A stretch of 64,000 bases of DNA from Longimycelium tulufanense (lineage in GTDB: Bacteria > Actinomycetota > Actinomycetes > Mycobacteriales > Pseudonocardiaceae). Both the position numbers and the translations under genes were made by a program. Positions 51,551 through 60,471 of this stretch are shown in pieces. Positions within the stretch are counted from its first letter, which is position 1. Every line of letters begins with the position of its first letter. The DNA lies in contig NZ_BMMK01000009.1 of assembly GCF_014645795.1 (NCBI RefSeq), positions 124,001-188,000 on the forward strand, given 5' to 3'. Below the pieces are notes generated by a model. The model was not told the origin of the DNA. It ran no database searches and saw only the letters and a list, made by a program, of their open reading frames with translations.

Positions 51551-52684
51551 TCAGTCCCCCCAACGCCACACGGAGCGGGCAAAGAGCTGACTGCTGCACT
51601 CAATGTCGAGCACCGCATGGGACGTAGCAGTGTGAACGTCGCGCCAGGCCCGCTGTACCGGACCCTGCTCGGTTTGGGCTCGCATACCGCCCGACCGAAA
51701 CACGCGCTCAACGGCGGCGACAACGTGCTCGGCGGCAGCCGTTGCGTCCCTGACATTGCGGGCCACGAGCAGGTCGTCCAGTGCACCGGAGTCGGCGGTT
51801 GCCGTGGCGCGTTCCAGCAGGAGCTGGGCGGCGTCGAGATCGGAGGTGGAGCGGGTGAGTGCCAGCTGGCTCGACGTCCGGGTAGCGGCTGGTCCAGCCG
51901 AGGTCCTTGCTCTACCTGTCATCTCTGTCCACGCCGCCACACCCATCCTGGCTGCCCCCAGTGTGGGAGCGGCGAACAAGGGTGGATGGGCGCCGAGGAG
52001 TGGGATCCGGTAGCAGGGAGCTGCCACCGCGTCATCCACGCCCCGGAGCAACGTGCGCTGCGGGAAGCACCGGTGGTCCGGCACGAAGACATCATCGAGC
52101 AGCAAGGTGTTACTGCCCGTGCCCCGCATTCCGACTGTGTGCCAGGTGTCCTGGATCGAAAAATCGTCGCTGGGCACGGCAAAGAACCAGTTCTCCCGGT
52201 CGCCCGGGAAGTCCGGCGTGGCACACAGAAGCGCCCAGTGAGCGAAGTCCACGCCGCTGAGGTAGCGCCACTGGCCCGACAGCCGCCAGCCACCGTGACC
52301 TCGGACGGGAACACTCCCGTTCGGGACCAGGGCAGCGGCGATCGGAACATCAGGACTGTCCGCCCAGATCTCGTGACGTCCCTCGGCGGGCAGGAAACCC
52401 GCCATCCGGCTGGAGGTGGCGAAGATCATCCCGCACCAGGCGGCAGACGCGCAGGCCGTACCCACCTCGATCAGTGCCCGCGCCAGCACGGTGAACGTTC
52501 CTGCCGTGCCGCAATACTCCGTCGGCACGAAGTGTCTGGCAAAGCCGGCCCCGACCAGGGCTTGCGCCACGTCGGGATGCAGGACGCGGTCGCGGTCGGC
52601 ATCTCCCGCGTATCGGGCCGCGATCTCGGCGGTGCTGCCCACCTCTGCCAAGAGTCGCGCACCGGCAGACGTGTTGGTTGTCAT
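51551..52684 (-). CDS. acyl-CoA-dehydrogenase-like flavin hydroxylase (group D type)
   Basis: A 377-residue protein of the acyl-CoA dehydrogenase/HpaB-like fold. N-terminal helices are followed by the beta domain (WRLSGQWRYLSGVDFAHWALL) and a C-terminal helix bundle with VERVFRSGGMRA. In aromatic polyketide clusters such proteins (for example ActVA-ORF5) use reduced flavin from a separate reductase to hydroxylate the ring; no reductase gene is seen here. ATG 52684 shares one base with the lipocalin-like stop. True dehydrogenase activity cannot be excluded. Confidence 0.8.
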   Translation of the reverse strand: MTTNTSAGARLLAEVGSTAEIAARYAGDADRDRVLHPDVAQALVGAGFARHFVPTEYCGTAGTFTVLARALIEVGTACASAAWCGMIFATSSRMAGFLPAEGRHEIWADSPDVPIAAALVPNGSVPVRGHGGWRLSGQWRYLSGVDFAHWALLCATPDFPGDRENWFFAVPSDDFSIQDTWHTVGMRGTGSNTLLLDDVFVPDHRCFPQRTLLRGVDDAVAAPCYRIPLLGAHPPLFAAPTLGAARMGVAAWTEMTGRARTSAGPAATRTSSQLALTRSTSDLDAAQLLLERATATADSGALDDLLVARNVRDATAAAEHVVAAVERVFRSGGMRAQTEQGPVQRAWRDVHTATSHAVLDIECSSQLFARSVWRWGD

Positions 52685-53148
52685 CACGAGCCTTTCTTGT
52701 CCTGTCTTGACGGACGAGATCGCCGAGGACGCTCCGGAGTTCGACCTCGCTGCCAGTTCAGGACGCGACGCTGGGGCCTACCCGCGATGACGGCGGTGCC
52801 ATAGAGGGTGAGGTGTTCGCCATTCAGCTCCACGTCGCGGACCTGCTCCACGTCCACCCAGTCCGGGTTCGGGGTGACCGACACCAGGTGGACGACCCGG
52901 CCGCCCTCGATCCGCCAGCAGCCGGCGTACCCCATGTACCGGGGTGCGGAGGTTCCGTCGGCCGAACCCTCGGTCCGCATCATGCTCACAGCCAGATAAC
53001 CGTCGCCGGTGTAGATCAGCAGTCCTCGCGGTCGCGGGCCGAGGGGCCCCTCCCGCACGCCGCCGTCCTCGTCGAGGTCCTGGAACGACACCAGGTGCCA
53101 GACACCGACGAGATCGTTCGTCAAGAGAACGTCGTGGGTTCGGGCCAC
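52684..53148 (-). CDS. lipocalin-like domain protein
   Basis: A 154-residue protein with the Lipocalin_5 pattern: LVGVWHLVSFQDLDEDG, then GLLIYTGDGYLAVSMMR and YAGCWRIEGGRVVHLV, a small beta-barrel. A basic tail follows. Such proteins occur in polyketide clusters as possible cyclases or carriers of hydrophobic intermediates, without settled function. The start is uncertain: GTG 53148 is the best fit, but a TTG about ten codons later is possible. It is coupled to the downstream hydroxylase gene. Confidence 0.75.
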   Translation of the reverse strand: MARTHDVLLTNDLVGVWHLVSFQDLDEDGGVREGPLGPRPRGLLIYTGDGYLAVSMMRTEGSADGTSAPRYMGYAGCWRIEGGRVVHLVSVTPNPDWVDVEQVRDVELNGEHLTLYGTAVIAGRPQRRVLNWQRGRTPERPRRSRPSRQDKKGS

Positions 53149-53207
53149 ACCGTCGCACCCACACCCACCACTGGGCGGGACCGGACGACGTTCCGGCGCC
53201 TTCCCGT

Positions 53208-54761
53208 TCACTCCGGCCGCCCGAACCAGGTACGCAACGCCAGCATGAGATCGTCCTGCTCGAGGGCGGCACCGGCCAGCAGGACCCATGCCACACAGCC
53301 GTCCGGACGTAGCAGGAGCGCATCGGCCTCCTTCTGCTCGCTCTTGCAGGTCAGTATTCGGACCCGTCGGGACCAGCGGTCCACAACCGTCCGCAGCTCC
53401 GTGCGGTTCGCGAAGTCGAGGAGCAGGCCGCGAGGGTCCGGTGGCAGGTTGGCGAGGGTGCGCACGCAGCCGAGCTGACCGGTCTCCTCCACCGGAAACA
53501 CACGGATGTTCGGGTAGAGCGTGCCCGCGAGCGGGTGGCTGTCGCCGAGGTCGTAGCGTGTGTCGAGGCCGCCCAGCCGGTCAGCGACGAACCCCTTCAC
53601 CGCGTCGATATCCAGCAGCTTTTCGAAGAGTTTCCGTAGCGCCGTGCTCTGCGGATCCGGCCGCATCAGCGCGGCTTGTGCCCTGGCGTTGCGCAGCAGC
53701 TCAACACCTACCGGGTGTCGTTCGGCGTGATAGCTGTCCAGCAATCCCGCTGGCGCCCAGCCCTGGAGCTCGGCCGCGAGCTTCCACCCGAGGTTCGCGG
53801 CGTCGGTGAGGCCAACGTTGAGCCCCTGCCCACCGAATGGTGCGTGGCAGTGCGCCGCGTCTCCTGCCAGCAGGACTCGTCCTCGTCGGTAGTTCGTCGC
53901 TTGGTAGGCGTGGTCGGTGAACCGTCCCCCCGAACGCATCGCCGCGATTTCCACCTCGATGCCGCTGACCCGGTGGATGCTCCGCTCGAGCTCGCGCTCG
54001 TCCAGGGGAGGCCACGAGGGATCGGGTGGCCCGTCGAACTCCACCGTCGCGACCCGGTCGACGCCGAGCCCGTAGACGATGAGCCCGTCGGGCGTGTAGT
54101 GGAAACCGTGTGGAACGGGGGAAGCGCCTGCGAATTCGACCACACCTTGCCGTCCGGTGAGGGTCGGTGGGGTGCCGGTGAGCTCGAAGCCGGCCAGCGA
54201 CCGCACGGCGCTGCTGGCACCGTCGCATCCCACCACATATCGCGCCAGCACCCGGCTGGTCCCGGACGGCGTCCTGGCCAGGACCCGGATCGCTTCGTGC
54301 TCATGGTCGACCTCCACCACCTCGTGCGACCGCCGTAGCTGGACGCCGAGCTGACCCGCACGACGCAACAGGATGTCGACCAATGCCGGTTGCTCGACCC
54401 GTACCCTGCGGCGGTCAGCATCACCGGCCTGTGTGCCGTCCAATTTCTCCAAGCCGGCAAAGTGTTCCTTGGGAAGCCCGTCCTCCGGAGCACGACCGGC
54501 GGCCAGTGCCATCTCCCGGTATCCCTGTAGCGTCCTGCGTTCCGCCTCCAGCACCACACCGAGGAGCCCACGGCGGGCAAGGGCTTCGAACCCGAGCGGC
54601 CCGATCGACCCGGCCTTGGTCATGCGTTCCGGCTCGGGTGAGCGTTCAAGAACCAGCACGGAGACACCGCCCAGTCGAAGCTCGCACGCCAGCATGAGGC
54701 CCACCGGCCCGGCCCCCGCGACAACGACGTCAAACCTGTCGCAGCTTTCGTCAGGCACCAT
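53208..54761 (-). CDS. class A FAD-dependent aromatic hydroxylase
   Basis: A 517-residue flavoprotein monooxygenase of the PHBH fold, similar in outline to the anthracycline and angucycline hydroxylases (RdmE, PgaE). Motifs: VVVAGAGPVGLMLACEL (FAD), VVGCDGASSAVR (DG motif) and VLLAGDAAHCHAPFGGQGLN (GD motif). The last 100 residues form the thioredoxin-like domain of this group. I start it at ATG 54761, where homology begins, with GAAGGAG 11 bases upstream; the frame is open 128 codons further into the divergent promoter. Probably hydroxylates the polyketide using NAD(P)H and oxygen. Confidence 0.9.
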   Translation of the reverse strand: MVPDESCDRFDVVVAGAGPVGLMLACELRLGGVSVLVLERSPEPERMTKAGSIGPLGFEALARRGLLGVVLEAERRTLQGYREMALAAGRAPEDGLPKEHFAGLEKLDGTQAGDADRRRVRVEQPALVDILLRRAGQLGVQLRRSHEVVEVDHEHEAIRVLARTPSGTSRVLARYVVGCDGASSAVRSLAGFELTGTPPTLTGRQGVVEFAGASPVPHGFHYTPDGLIVYGLGVDRVATVEFDGPPDPSWPPLDERELERSIHRVSGIEVEIAAMRSGGRFTDHAYQATNYRRGRVLLAGDAAHCHAPFGGQGLNVGLTDAANLGWKLAAELQGWAPAGLLDSYHAERHPVGVELLRNARAQAALMRPDPQSTALRKLFEKLLDIDAVKGFVADRLGGLDTRYDLGDSHPLAGTLYPNIRVFPVEETGQLGCVRTLANLPPDPRGLLLDFANRTELRTVVDRWSRRVRILTCKSEQKEADALLLRPDGCVAWVLLAGAALEQDDLMLALRTWFGRPE

Positions 54762-54876
54762 GAGGTCCAACACTCCTTCGTCGCCGTCAGCCCACAATCC
54801 ACCCGATGCACTCAAGGACCGATCAAGCCTGACCAAGGTTTTCCTCCGGTTGCGCACCGAGGAAACCACCGAAGGT

Positions 54877-54904
54877 CCTTGTTGTTCCTTGAGCAACCCT
54901 TGAG
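54877..54904 (+). promoter_or_regulatory. candidate SARP-binding direct repeats
   Basis: CCTTG recurs at 54877, 54887 and 54898, the last two as CCTTGAG with an 11-base period. SARP sites are typically heptamer repeats one helical turn apart, close to the -10 box. A weak CAACGT box follows about ten bases on. The site lies between the divergent hydroxylase and methyltransferase genes. Confidence 0.45.
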
Positions 54905-54957
54905 AAGCGCGAAACAACGTTGACTCCGCACCGCCGAAAAAGGACAACAGGAGAATG

Positions 54958-55674
54958 ATGTCCACCTTGGACTCCGAACTCGTGTGCTCGGTGCTCGACC
55001 GAATCTTCGCCGCCGGGAAGGACGACGCACAGGTCATTCGGCAGCTCGCCCGGGAGCGCCCAGACGTTGGCCCGCACAAGGAACGGCGCACCTTGCACGA
55101 CCTGCCCGCGCAGGAGCTGGCCGAGGTCCTCTCGGGGGTGCCCATCCCGGTACCGCGTGCGGCCGGCGAGCTGCTTTACGTGCTCGCGCGGGCGTGCGGG
55201 GCCCGGCGCGTCGTGGAGTACGGAACCTCGCACGGCGTCTCGACGATCTACCTCGCCGCGGCGGTCCGGGACAACGGCGGTGGTCAGGTGATCGGCACGG
55301 AGCTGCAGCCCAACAAGGTGCCGATCGCCGAGGCCAACCTGGTGGAGGCACGGCTCGACGACCTCGTGGAGATTCGGACCGGGGATGCCAGGGACACTTT
55401 GCGGGAGCTGCCCGGGCCGGTCGACCTCCTGCTCGTCGACGGCTTCGCCAGTCTCTACTTGGAGGTGCTGCGGCTGGTCGAGCCGTTTCTCGCGCCCGGC
55501 GCGCTCGTCGTGGCAGATGGCATGCCCGAAGGGCCGAAGATCCTGCGCGAGTACCTGGACCACGTGCGGAACCCGGCCAACGGTTACCTGAGCGTGAGCC
55601 TGCCGATAGGTGACGGGATCGAGCTCTCACTGCGTACCAGGAATTTCTCGTGCACGTCCCGGGATCGGACGTGA
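54958..55674 (+). CDS. SAM-dependent O-methyltransferase
   Basis: A 238-residue class I methyltransferase of the catechol/caffeoyl-CoA O-methyltransferase type. Motif I is VVEYGTSHGVSTIYLAAAV; the acidic residue of strand 2 is in IGTELQPNK, and DLLLVDGFASLY resembles the metal-binding loop. ATG 54958 is preferred to 54955 because AGGAG at 54949-54953 would otherwise be only one base away. It opens the rightward operon of the PKS cluster and probably methylates a phenolic hydroxyl of the product. Confidence 0.87.
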   Translation: MSTLDSELVCSVLDRIFAAGKDDAQVIRQLARERPDVGPHKERRTLHDLPAQELAEVLSGVPIPVPRAAGELLYVLARACGARRVVEYGTSHGVSTIYLAAAVRDNGGGQVIGTELQPNKVPIAEANLVEARLDDLVEIRTGDARDTLRELPGPVDLLLVDGFASLYLEVLRLVEPFLAPGALVVADGMPEGPKILREYLDHVRNPANGYLSVSLPIGDGIELSLRTRNFSCTSRDRT

Positions 55675-55728
55675 GACAATTGACGGAAGCGCTCTCGGAA
55701 GAGTCGCCGACACTTATGGGATTGCTGA

Positions 55729-56061
55729 ATGATCGCGCATACTCTCATCTATCAGTTCGACCAGTCTGTCTCGGATGTCGAGCAGGAGCGGTTCTTCGCA
55801 GGGCTGCGTGATCTCGTACTTGATTCTGGATATGTCGAGGGTTTTGATCGCAAGGACCATCTTTGGTTGCCGGTGGACGAGCACTCGAAAGGGATGACCG
55901 GAACCACCATCGCGCGGTACACGTGTCCGGATCTGGAGTCCCTGCGGAAGTTCTCCGAGCTTCCACAGGTACACGAGTTCATCCGGGGTTGGCGATCGCG
56001 AATCCAGTACCGGGCGGCGTACGCCAACCACGAGGAACTTTCGCCGCGCGCAACGTCTTGA
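55729..56061 (+). CDS. DABB-fold (stress-responsive A/B barrel) small protein
   Basis: A 110-residue protein with the dimeric alpha+beta barrel pattern: MIAHTLIYQFDQSVSD, then DLVLDSGYVEGF, and a C-terminal HEFIRGWRSRIQYRAAYANH. DABB proteins include olivetolic acid cyclase, and similar ferredoxin-like folds occur in polyketide cyclases and oxygenases of type II clusters. A cyclase or oxygenase role is therefore plausible but not shown. It follows the methyltransferase gene by 54 bases. Confidence 0.65.
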   Translation: MIAHTLIYQFDQSVSDVEQERFFAGLRDLVLDSGYVEGFDRKDHLWLPVDEHSKGMTGTTIARYTCPDLESLRKFSELPQVHEFIRGWRSRIQYRAAYANHEELSPRATS

Positions 56062-56125
56062 CTCCCGTGCCTCCCACCCCCGCACGACCAACGAGTACTT
56101 CCCCGACCGCAGAGAAGGAGCCAAC

Positions 56126-56620
56126 GTGCGCCACACCGAGCACACCGTGACGATCGATGCGCCGGCGGAGATCGTCTGGGACGTTCTCGTCGACGTCGAG
56201 GGCTATGCGCGGATCTTCCCGCCCACACAGGAAGTGACGATCCTCGAGGAGACCGGCGAGTACCAGATCGCCAGGCTGGTCGTCGACGTCAACGGGCAGA
56301 TCCAGTCGTGGGTCTCACGTCGCGACATCGACGTCGAGCGGAAGGTGATCGCCTACCGCCAGCTCGAGACCGCGCCCCTCATGGGCCACATGGGCGGCGA
56401 ATGGCGCGCCCTGCCACTCGGAGACGATCGAACCCAGCTCGTCCTGACTCACGACTTCTGCCCGCGCACCCCAGTCGACGGCAAGGTCGCGGGGAAGTTC
56501 ACCTACGAGGAGGCGGACGAGCTACTCCGGGCGGCGGTCGAACGCAACAGCGTGGCGGACCTCGCCGCCGTCAAGGCCGCGGCGGAACGTCAGGCCGTCG
56601 GCGCGGGCCGGGTGTCATGA
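56126..56620 (+). CDS. single-domain SRPBCC aromatase/cyclase
   Basis: A 164-residue helix-grip protein of the polyketide cyclase family: TEHTVTIDAPAEIVWDVLVD, then VEGYARIFPPTQEV and a C-terminal helix. It has one domain, like ZhuI, WhiE-ORFVI and the N-terminal half of TcmN, which act on non-reduced chains; di-domain enzymes go with ketoreductases. It should close and aromatise the first ring. The GTG start has AAGGAG five bases upstream, and the stop overlaps the next gene by ATGA. Confidence 0.9.
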   Translation: MRHTEHTVTIDAPAEIVWDVLVDVEGYARIFPPTQEVTILEETGEYQIARLVVDVNGQIQSWVSRRDIDVERKVIAYRQLETAPLMGHMGGEWRALPLGDDRTQLVLTHDFCPRTPVDGKVAGKFTYEEADELLRAAVERNSVADLAAVKAAAERQAVGAGRVS

Positions 56621-57366
56621 CACGTTTCGTCGACCTCAGCGTCCGGATCCAGCCCACGCCCAGCGAGGCCACGCCCGTCACGATCCATCCGCTGAGTCAC
56701 CGTGATGGCGCCCGCGTCCTCGGACTGGAGCCCGCGGACTTTCCGGACGAAATGGCGATCTCGAACGAGACGGTCACACTGACGACGCACACCGGCACCC
56801 ACATGGATGCGCCACTGCACTACGGGCCATTCAGCGCAGGACTTCCGGCGAAGAGTATTGACGAAGTCCCACTTGAGTGGTGCTACGGCGACGGCGTGGT
56901 CCTGGACGTCCGCAAGGTGCCGCCTGGGGAGAGTATCGAGGTCGAGCATCTCCTCGAGGCTGCTGCCGCCGCGCGTCACGAGCCCACCGCCGGGGACATC
57001 GTCCTGCTCTGGACCGGCGCCGACGCACTGTGGGGCAGCCCCGACTACCTCACCTCCTACTCCGGGCTCAGTGGTGCGGCCACCGCGTTTCTCGTCGAGC
57101 GCGGGGTACGGGTGATCGGCATCGACGCCTGGGGTCTGGATCGCCCCATGGCACGCATGATCGAGGATTACCGGCGAACCGGGGACCGCAGCCATCTCTG
57201 GCCGGCACACGTGTATGGCCGTCGCCGGGAGTACCTGCAGCTGGAGAAGCTGACCAATCTGGCCGCGCTGCCCGCATCCACCGGCTTTCGGGTCGCCTGT
57301 TTCCCCATCCCGGTTCACGGAGCAGGCGCCGGGTGGGCTCGGGTCGTGGCCATCGTCGACACCTGA
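56617..57366 (+). CDS. PF04199-type cyclase / metal-dependent hydrolase fold
   Basis: A 249-residue protein with the family motif [15 protein letters not shown], whose His and Asp residues bind metal in kynurenine formamidase relatives. From family knowledge, cyclases of anthracycline clusters such as DpsY and SnoaM belong to this fold; the context of coupling to the aromatase (ATGA) and preceding the ketosynthase supports a late-ring cyclase here. A hydrolase role is the alternative. Confidence 0.82.
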   Translation: MTRFVDLSVRIQPTPSEATPVTIHPLSHRDGARVLGLEPADFPDEMAISNETVTLTTHTGTHMDAPLHYGPFSAGLPAKSIDEVPLEWCYGDGVVLDVRKVPPGESIEVEHLLEAAAAARHEPTAGDIVLLWTGADALWGSPDYLTSYSGLSGAATAFLVERGVRVIGIDAWGLDRPMARMIEDYRRTGDRSHLWPAHVYGRRREYLQLEKLTNLAALPASTGFRVACFPIPVHGAGAGWARVVAIVDT

Positions 57367-57500
57367 TCGTCCGGACCCGGTTGGGTCAGCGGCGAAACAC
57401 TGTTCGCATCCGATGGGCTCGACCGCGTTTTCCCGGAGCACTCCGTGCGGTCAGGTGTCGTTGCCGGTGCGGGAGGACGGCGACGGGGAGGGAGGGGCTG

Positions 57501-58772
57501 ATGGCACGTCGGGTTGTCATCACCGGAATCGGGGTGCGCACCCCGGGCGGGAATGATGTCAAGGAGTTCTGGGGTCTGTTGACCTCGGGTCGCACCGCGA
57601 CACGGCGAATGTCCCTGTGCGATCCCGGCGAGTTCCGTTCGCAGGTAGCCGCGGAGTGTGACTTCGACCCGCGTCGGGAGGGGCTCACTCCCCGTGAGAT
57701 CCGCCGGATGGATCGCGCGACGCAGCTCGCGGTCGCCAGCACCCGTGATGCGTTACGCGACGGCGGGTTGGACACGGCGCAGACAGACCCGCACCGAGTC
57801 GGTGTGGCCCTGGGTAGCGCGGTAGCCGCAGCGACCAGCCTGGAGAACGAGTACCTCGTCCTGTCGGACTCGGGCCGGCAGTGGATGGTCGACCACGACT
57901 ACCTGTCGCCACACATGTTCGACTACCTCACGCCCGGTGTCGCCGCGGCTGAGGTGGCCTGGGTAGCCGGCGCCGAGGGTCCGGTGTCACTGGTATCCGA
58001 CGGTTGCACCTCCGGGCTGGACGCGGTGGGGCACGGTTTCCGCCTCATTCGTGAAGGCAGCGTCGACGTCGCGATCGCGGGTGCAACGGATGCTCCCATC
58101 ACCCCGATCGTCGTCGCGTGTTTCGACGCGATCAAGGCCACGACTCCCCGCAACGACGACCCTGAGCACGCGTCACGGCCATTCGACCGGACCCGCGACG
58201 GGTTCGTGCTCGCCGAGGGATCCGCGATCTTGGTGCTCGAGGACCTCGAGCACGCGCAGCGGCGCGGCGCCCGGCCCTACGCGGAGATCACCGGCTATGC
58301 CACTCGGCTGAATGCGTACCACATGACCGGCCTCAAGACGGACGGAGTGGAGATGGCGGAGGCGATCCGCGTCGCACTGGACGAGTCCAGGCTCAATGCC
58401 GAGGACGTCGACTACGTCAACGCCCACGGTTCCGGAACCAAGCAGAACGACCGGCACGAGACAGCGGCGTTCAAGCGGAGTCTCGGACAGCACGCTCGAC
58501 AGATTCCGGTCAGTTCGATCAAGTCGATGGTCGGTCACTCCCTCGGTGCGATCGGCTCCATCGAGATTGCAGCCTGTGCCTTGGCGATCGAGCACGGGGT
58601 GGTGCCGCCCACGGCCAACTTGCACGAGCCCGACCCCGAGTGCGACCTCGACTACGTCCCGCTGACGGCACGCGAGATGGCTGTTGATGCGGTGTTGAGC
58701 GTAGGTAGCGGTTTCGGTGGGTTCCAGAGCGCGATGGTCCTCCGGCGGCCAGGCATCGGGGTGGCGCTGTGA
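57501..58772 (+). CDS. type II PKS ketosynthase alpha (KS-alpha)
   Basis: A 423-residue beta-ketoacyl synthase that condenses malonyl units with the CLF and ACP. The catalytic triad is visible: Cys169 in [12 protein letters not shown], His309 in VNAHGSGT and His346 in MVGHSLGA. Length is standard. ATG 57501 has GGGAGG upstream. It overlaps the CLF gene by GTGA, giving equal amounts of both halves of the heterodimer. Confidence 0.96.
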   Translation: MARRVVITGIGVRTPGGNDVKEFWGLLTSGRTATRRMSLCDPGEFRSQVAAECDFDPRREGLTPREIRRMDRATQLAVASTRDALRDGGLDTAQTDPHRVGVALGSAVAAATSLENEYLVLSDSGRQWMVDHDYLSPHMFDYLTPGVAAAEVAWVAGAEGPVSLVSDGCTSGLDAVGHGFRLIREGSVDVAIAGATDAPITPIVVACFDAIKATTPRNDDPEHASRPFDRTRDGFVLAEGSAILVLEDLEHAQRRGARPYAEITGYATRLNAYHMTGLKTDGVEMAEAIRVALDESRLNAEDVDYVNAHGSGTKQNDRHETAAFKRSLGQHARQIPVSSIKSMVGHSLGAIGSIEIAACALAIEHGVVPPTANLHEPDPECDLDYVPLTAREMAVDAVLSVGSGFGGFQSAMVLRRPGIGVAL

Positions 58773-59989
58773 CCGCCGTGGTGGTGACCGGCATCGGAGT
58801 GATCGCCCCCAACGGCCGGAACGCGAGTGAGTTCTGGTCCGCGACCCTGTCCGGACGCACCGGAATCGGACCGCTGACCCGCTTCGACGCGACGAGCCAT
58901 CCAGCCGTGTTGGCCGGGCAGATCGATGGTTTCGACCCTGTCGAGCAGATTCCGCGCAAGCTGTTACCCCAGACCGATGTCTCAACGCAGTTCGCACTGG
59001 CCGCGGCAGCCGAGGCACTCGCTGATGCCAATGTTGATCCAGCACGGTTCTCCCGTTACGGGACCGGCGTCGTCACCTCCAACGCGACCGGCGGTTTCGC
59101 CTTCACTCACAGGGAGTTTCAGAAACTGTGGACCCAGGGCCCGGGGGCGGTGAGCGTCTACGAGTCCTTCGCGTGGTTCTACGCCGTCAACACCGGCCAG
59201 ATCTCCATCAGGCATGGCCTGCGTGGCCCGGGCTGCGTGCTGGTGAGCGAGCAGGCCGGCGGTCTCGACGCGATCGGCAATGCTCGCCGGGCCATCCGGC
59301 TCGGAACCCCCGTCATGGTCACCGGTGGGGTGGACTCGTCCTTCGATCCGTGGGGCTGGGCCTCGCACGTCTCCAGTGGCCGTCTGAGTCGAGGAAGGGA
59401 TCCGGAACGTGCCTACCTGCCCTTCGACGTCGATGCGAACGGCTATGTACCCGGCGAGGGCGGTGCGCTTCTCGTGCTCGAGGAAGCCAGCTCCGCCCGG
59501 GCCCGAAGCGCCCGGCTCTATGGTGAGATCGCCGGCTACGCCGCAACCTTCGATCCCCGCCCCGGTTCGTCCGAACGGCCGCCGGGCCTACGGCGTGCCG
59601 CTGAGCTCGCTGTCGCCGATGCGGGTCTGCGGCCCACCGACATCGACGTCGTGTTCGCCGACGGGTCGGGCGTTCGGAATTTGGACGCCGTCGAGGCGGC
59701 GGCTCTCGCGGACCTGTTCGGGCCGGGACGGGTACCAGTCAGCGCGCCCAAGGCGTTGACCGGTCGGCTTTACGCGGGCGGTGGCCCGCTGGACGTCACA
59801 ACCGCCTTGCTCGCGATCAGGGATGGGGTCATTCCTGCCACCGCGCACACGAGCGCCGTGCCCGCCAGCTACGGGCTTGACCTCGTGCTGCGCGAACCAC
59901 GCCGGGCCGAACTCCGGTCAGCACTCGTGCTCGCGCGGGGGAAAGGCGGGTTCAACTCCGCCGTCGTGGTTCGTTGCACCGATGGTTAG
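58769..59989 (+). CDS. type II PKS chain length factor (KS-beta)
   Basis: A 406-residue ketosynthase paralogue in which the active-site Cys is replaced by Gln162 ([11 protein letters not shown]), the mark of chain length factors that decarboxylate malonyl-ACP and set the chain length. It pairs with KS-alpha. GTG start in a GTGA overlap. The gatekeeper residues cannot be read into a chain length without an alignment. Confidence 0.95.
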   Translation: MTAVVVTGIGVIAPNGRNASEFWSATLSGRTGIGPLTRFDATSHPAVLAGQIDGFDPVEQIPRKLLPQTDVSTQFALAAAAEALADANVDPARFSRYGTGVVTSNATGGFAFTHREFQKLWTQGPGAVSVYESFAWFYAVNTGQISIRHGLRGPGCVLVSEQAGGLDAIGNARRAIRLGTPVMVTGGVDSSFDPWGWASHVSSGRLSRGRDPERAYLPFDVDANGYVPGEGGALLVLEEASSARARSARLYGEIAGYAATFDPRPGSSERPPGLRRAAELAVADAGLRPTDIDVVFADGSGVRNLDAVEAAALADLFGPGRVPVSAPKALTGRLYAGGGPLDVTTALLAIRDGVIPATAHTSAVPASYGLDLVLREPRRAELRSALVLARGKGGFNSAVVVRCTDG

Positions 59990-60016
59990 TTCCGCAGGAC
60001 AGGAAAGGGAAAGACC

Positions 60017-60268
60017 ATGCAGAAACTCAGCTTGGACGACCTGTTCGACATGTTGAAGAGCTGTGGTGGGGATGTGGCGGGGTTGGCGACCACGCCCGAG
60101 GTCATGGAGATGCCCTTCGATGCGCTCGGGTGTGACTCACTTGCTCTGCTCGAAACCGCCGCTCTCATCAGGCGCGAACTGGGTGTCGTCATCCCGGACG
60201 ACCAGGTGGTGGAGATGAGCACCCCCCGCGCACTGATCGACTTCGTCAACGGCTCACTGGTGGACTGA
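60017..60268 (+). CDS. type II PKS acyl carrier protein
   Basis: An 83-residue carrier protein. The phosphopantetheine site is Ser41 in LGCDSLALLE. The order KS-alpha, CLF, ACP is that of the minimal PKS. ATG 60017 has AGGAAAGGGAAAG upstream. No malonyl-transferase or phosphopantetheinyl-transferase gene lies in the window, so those are shared with fatty-acid synthesis. It is the last gene of the cluster before convergent menJ. Confidence 0.95.
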   Translation: MQKLSLDDLFDMLKSCGGDVAGLATTPEVMEMPFDALGCDSLALLETAALIRRELGVVIPDDQVVEMSTPRALIDFVNGSLVD

Positions 60269-60471
60269 ACCGCGGTACGAGCGCCCTCGCCATATCGCCG
60301 CCCGCTTCACCGAGATACCCCTCCTCACTAACAGTAGTGTCGCGCTGGTGGTACGTAATCAACTGATCGCGACTCTGGCTGTTCTGGAGGGGGACAGGCG
60401 CCATGTCGACGTGGCGACCATCCGCCTTGCGGCGGTTTCAGCGTGTTGCCACGGTTCCCGACGACATCGGA

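Noticed and set aside
60348-60471. A short + strand frame reading VVRNQLIATLAVLEGD between the ACP and menJ genes
   Set aside because: It looks faintly protein-like but is short, has no ribosome site and no family match that I know; it could be a gene remnant, yet nothing proves it.
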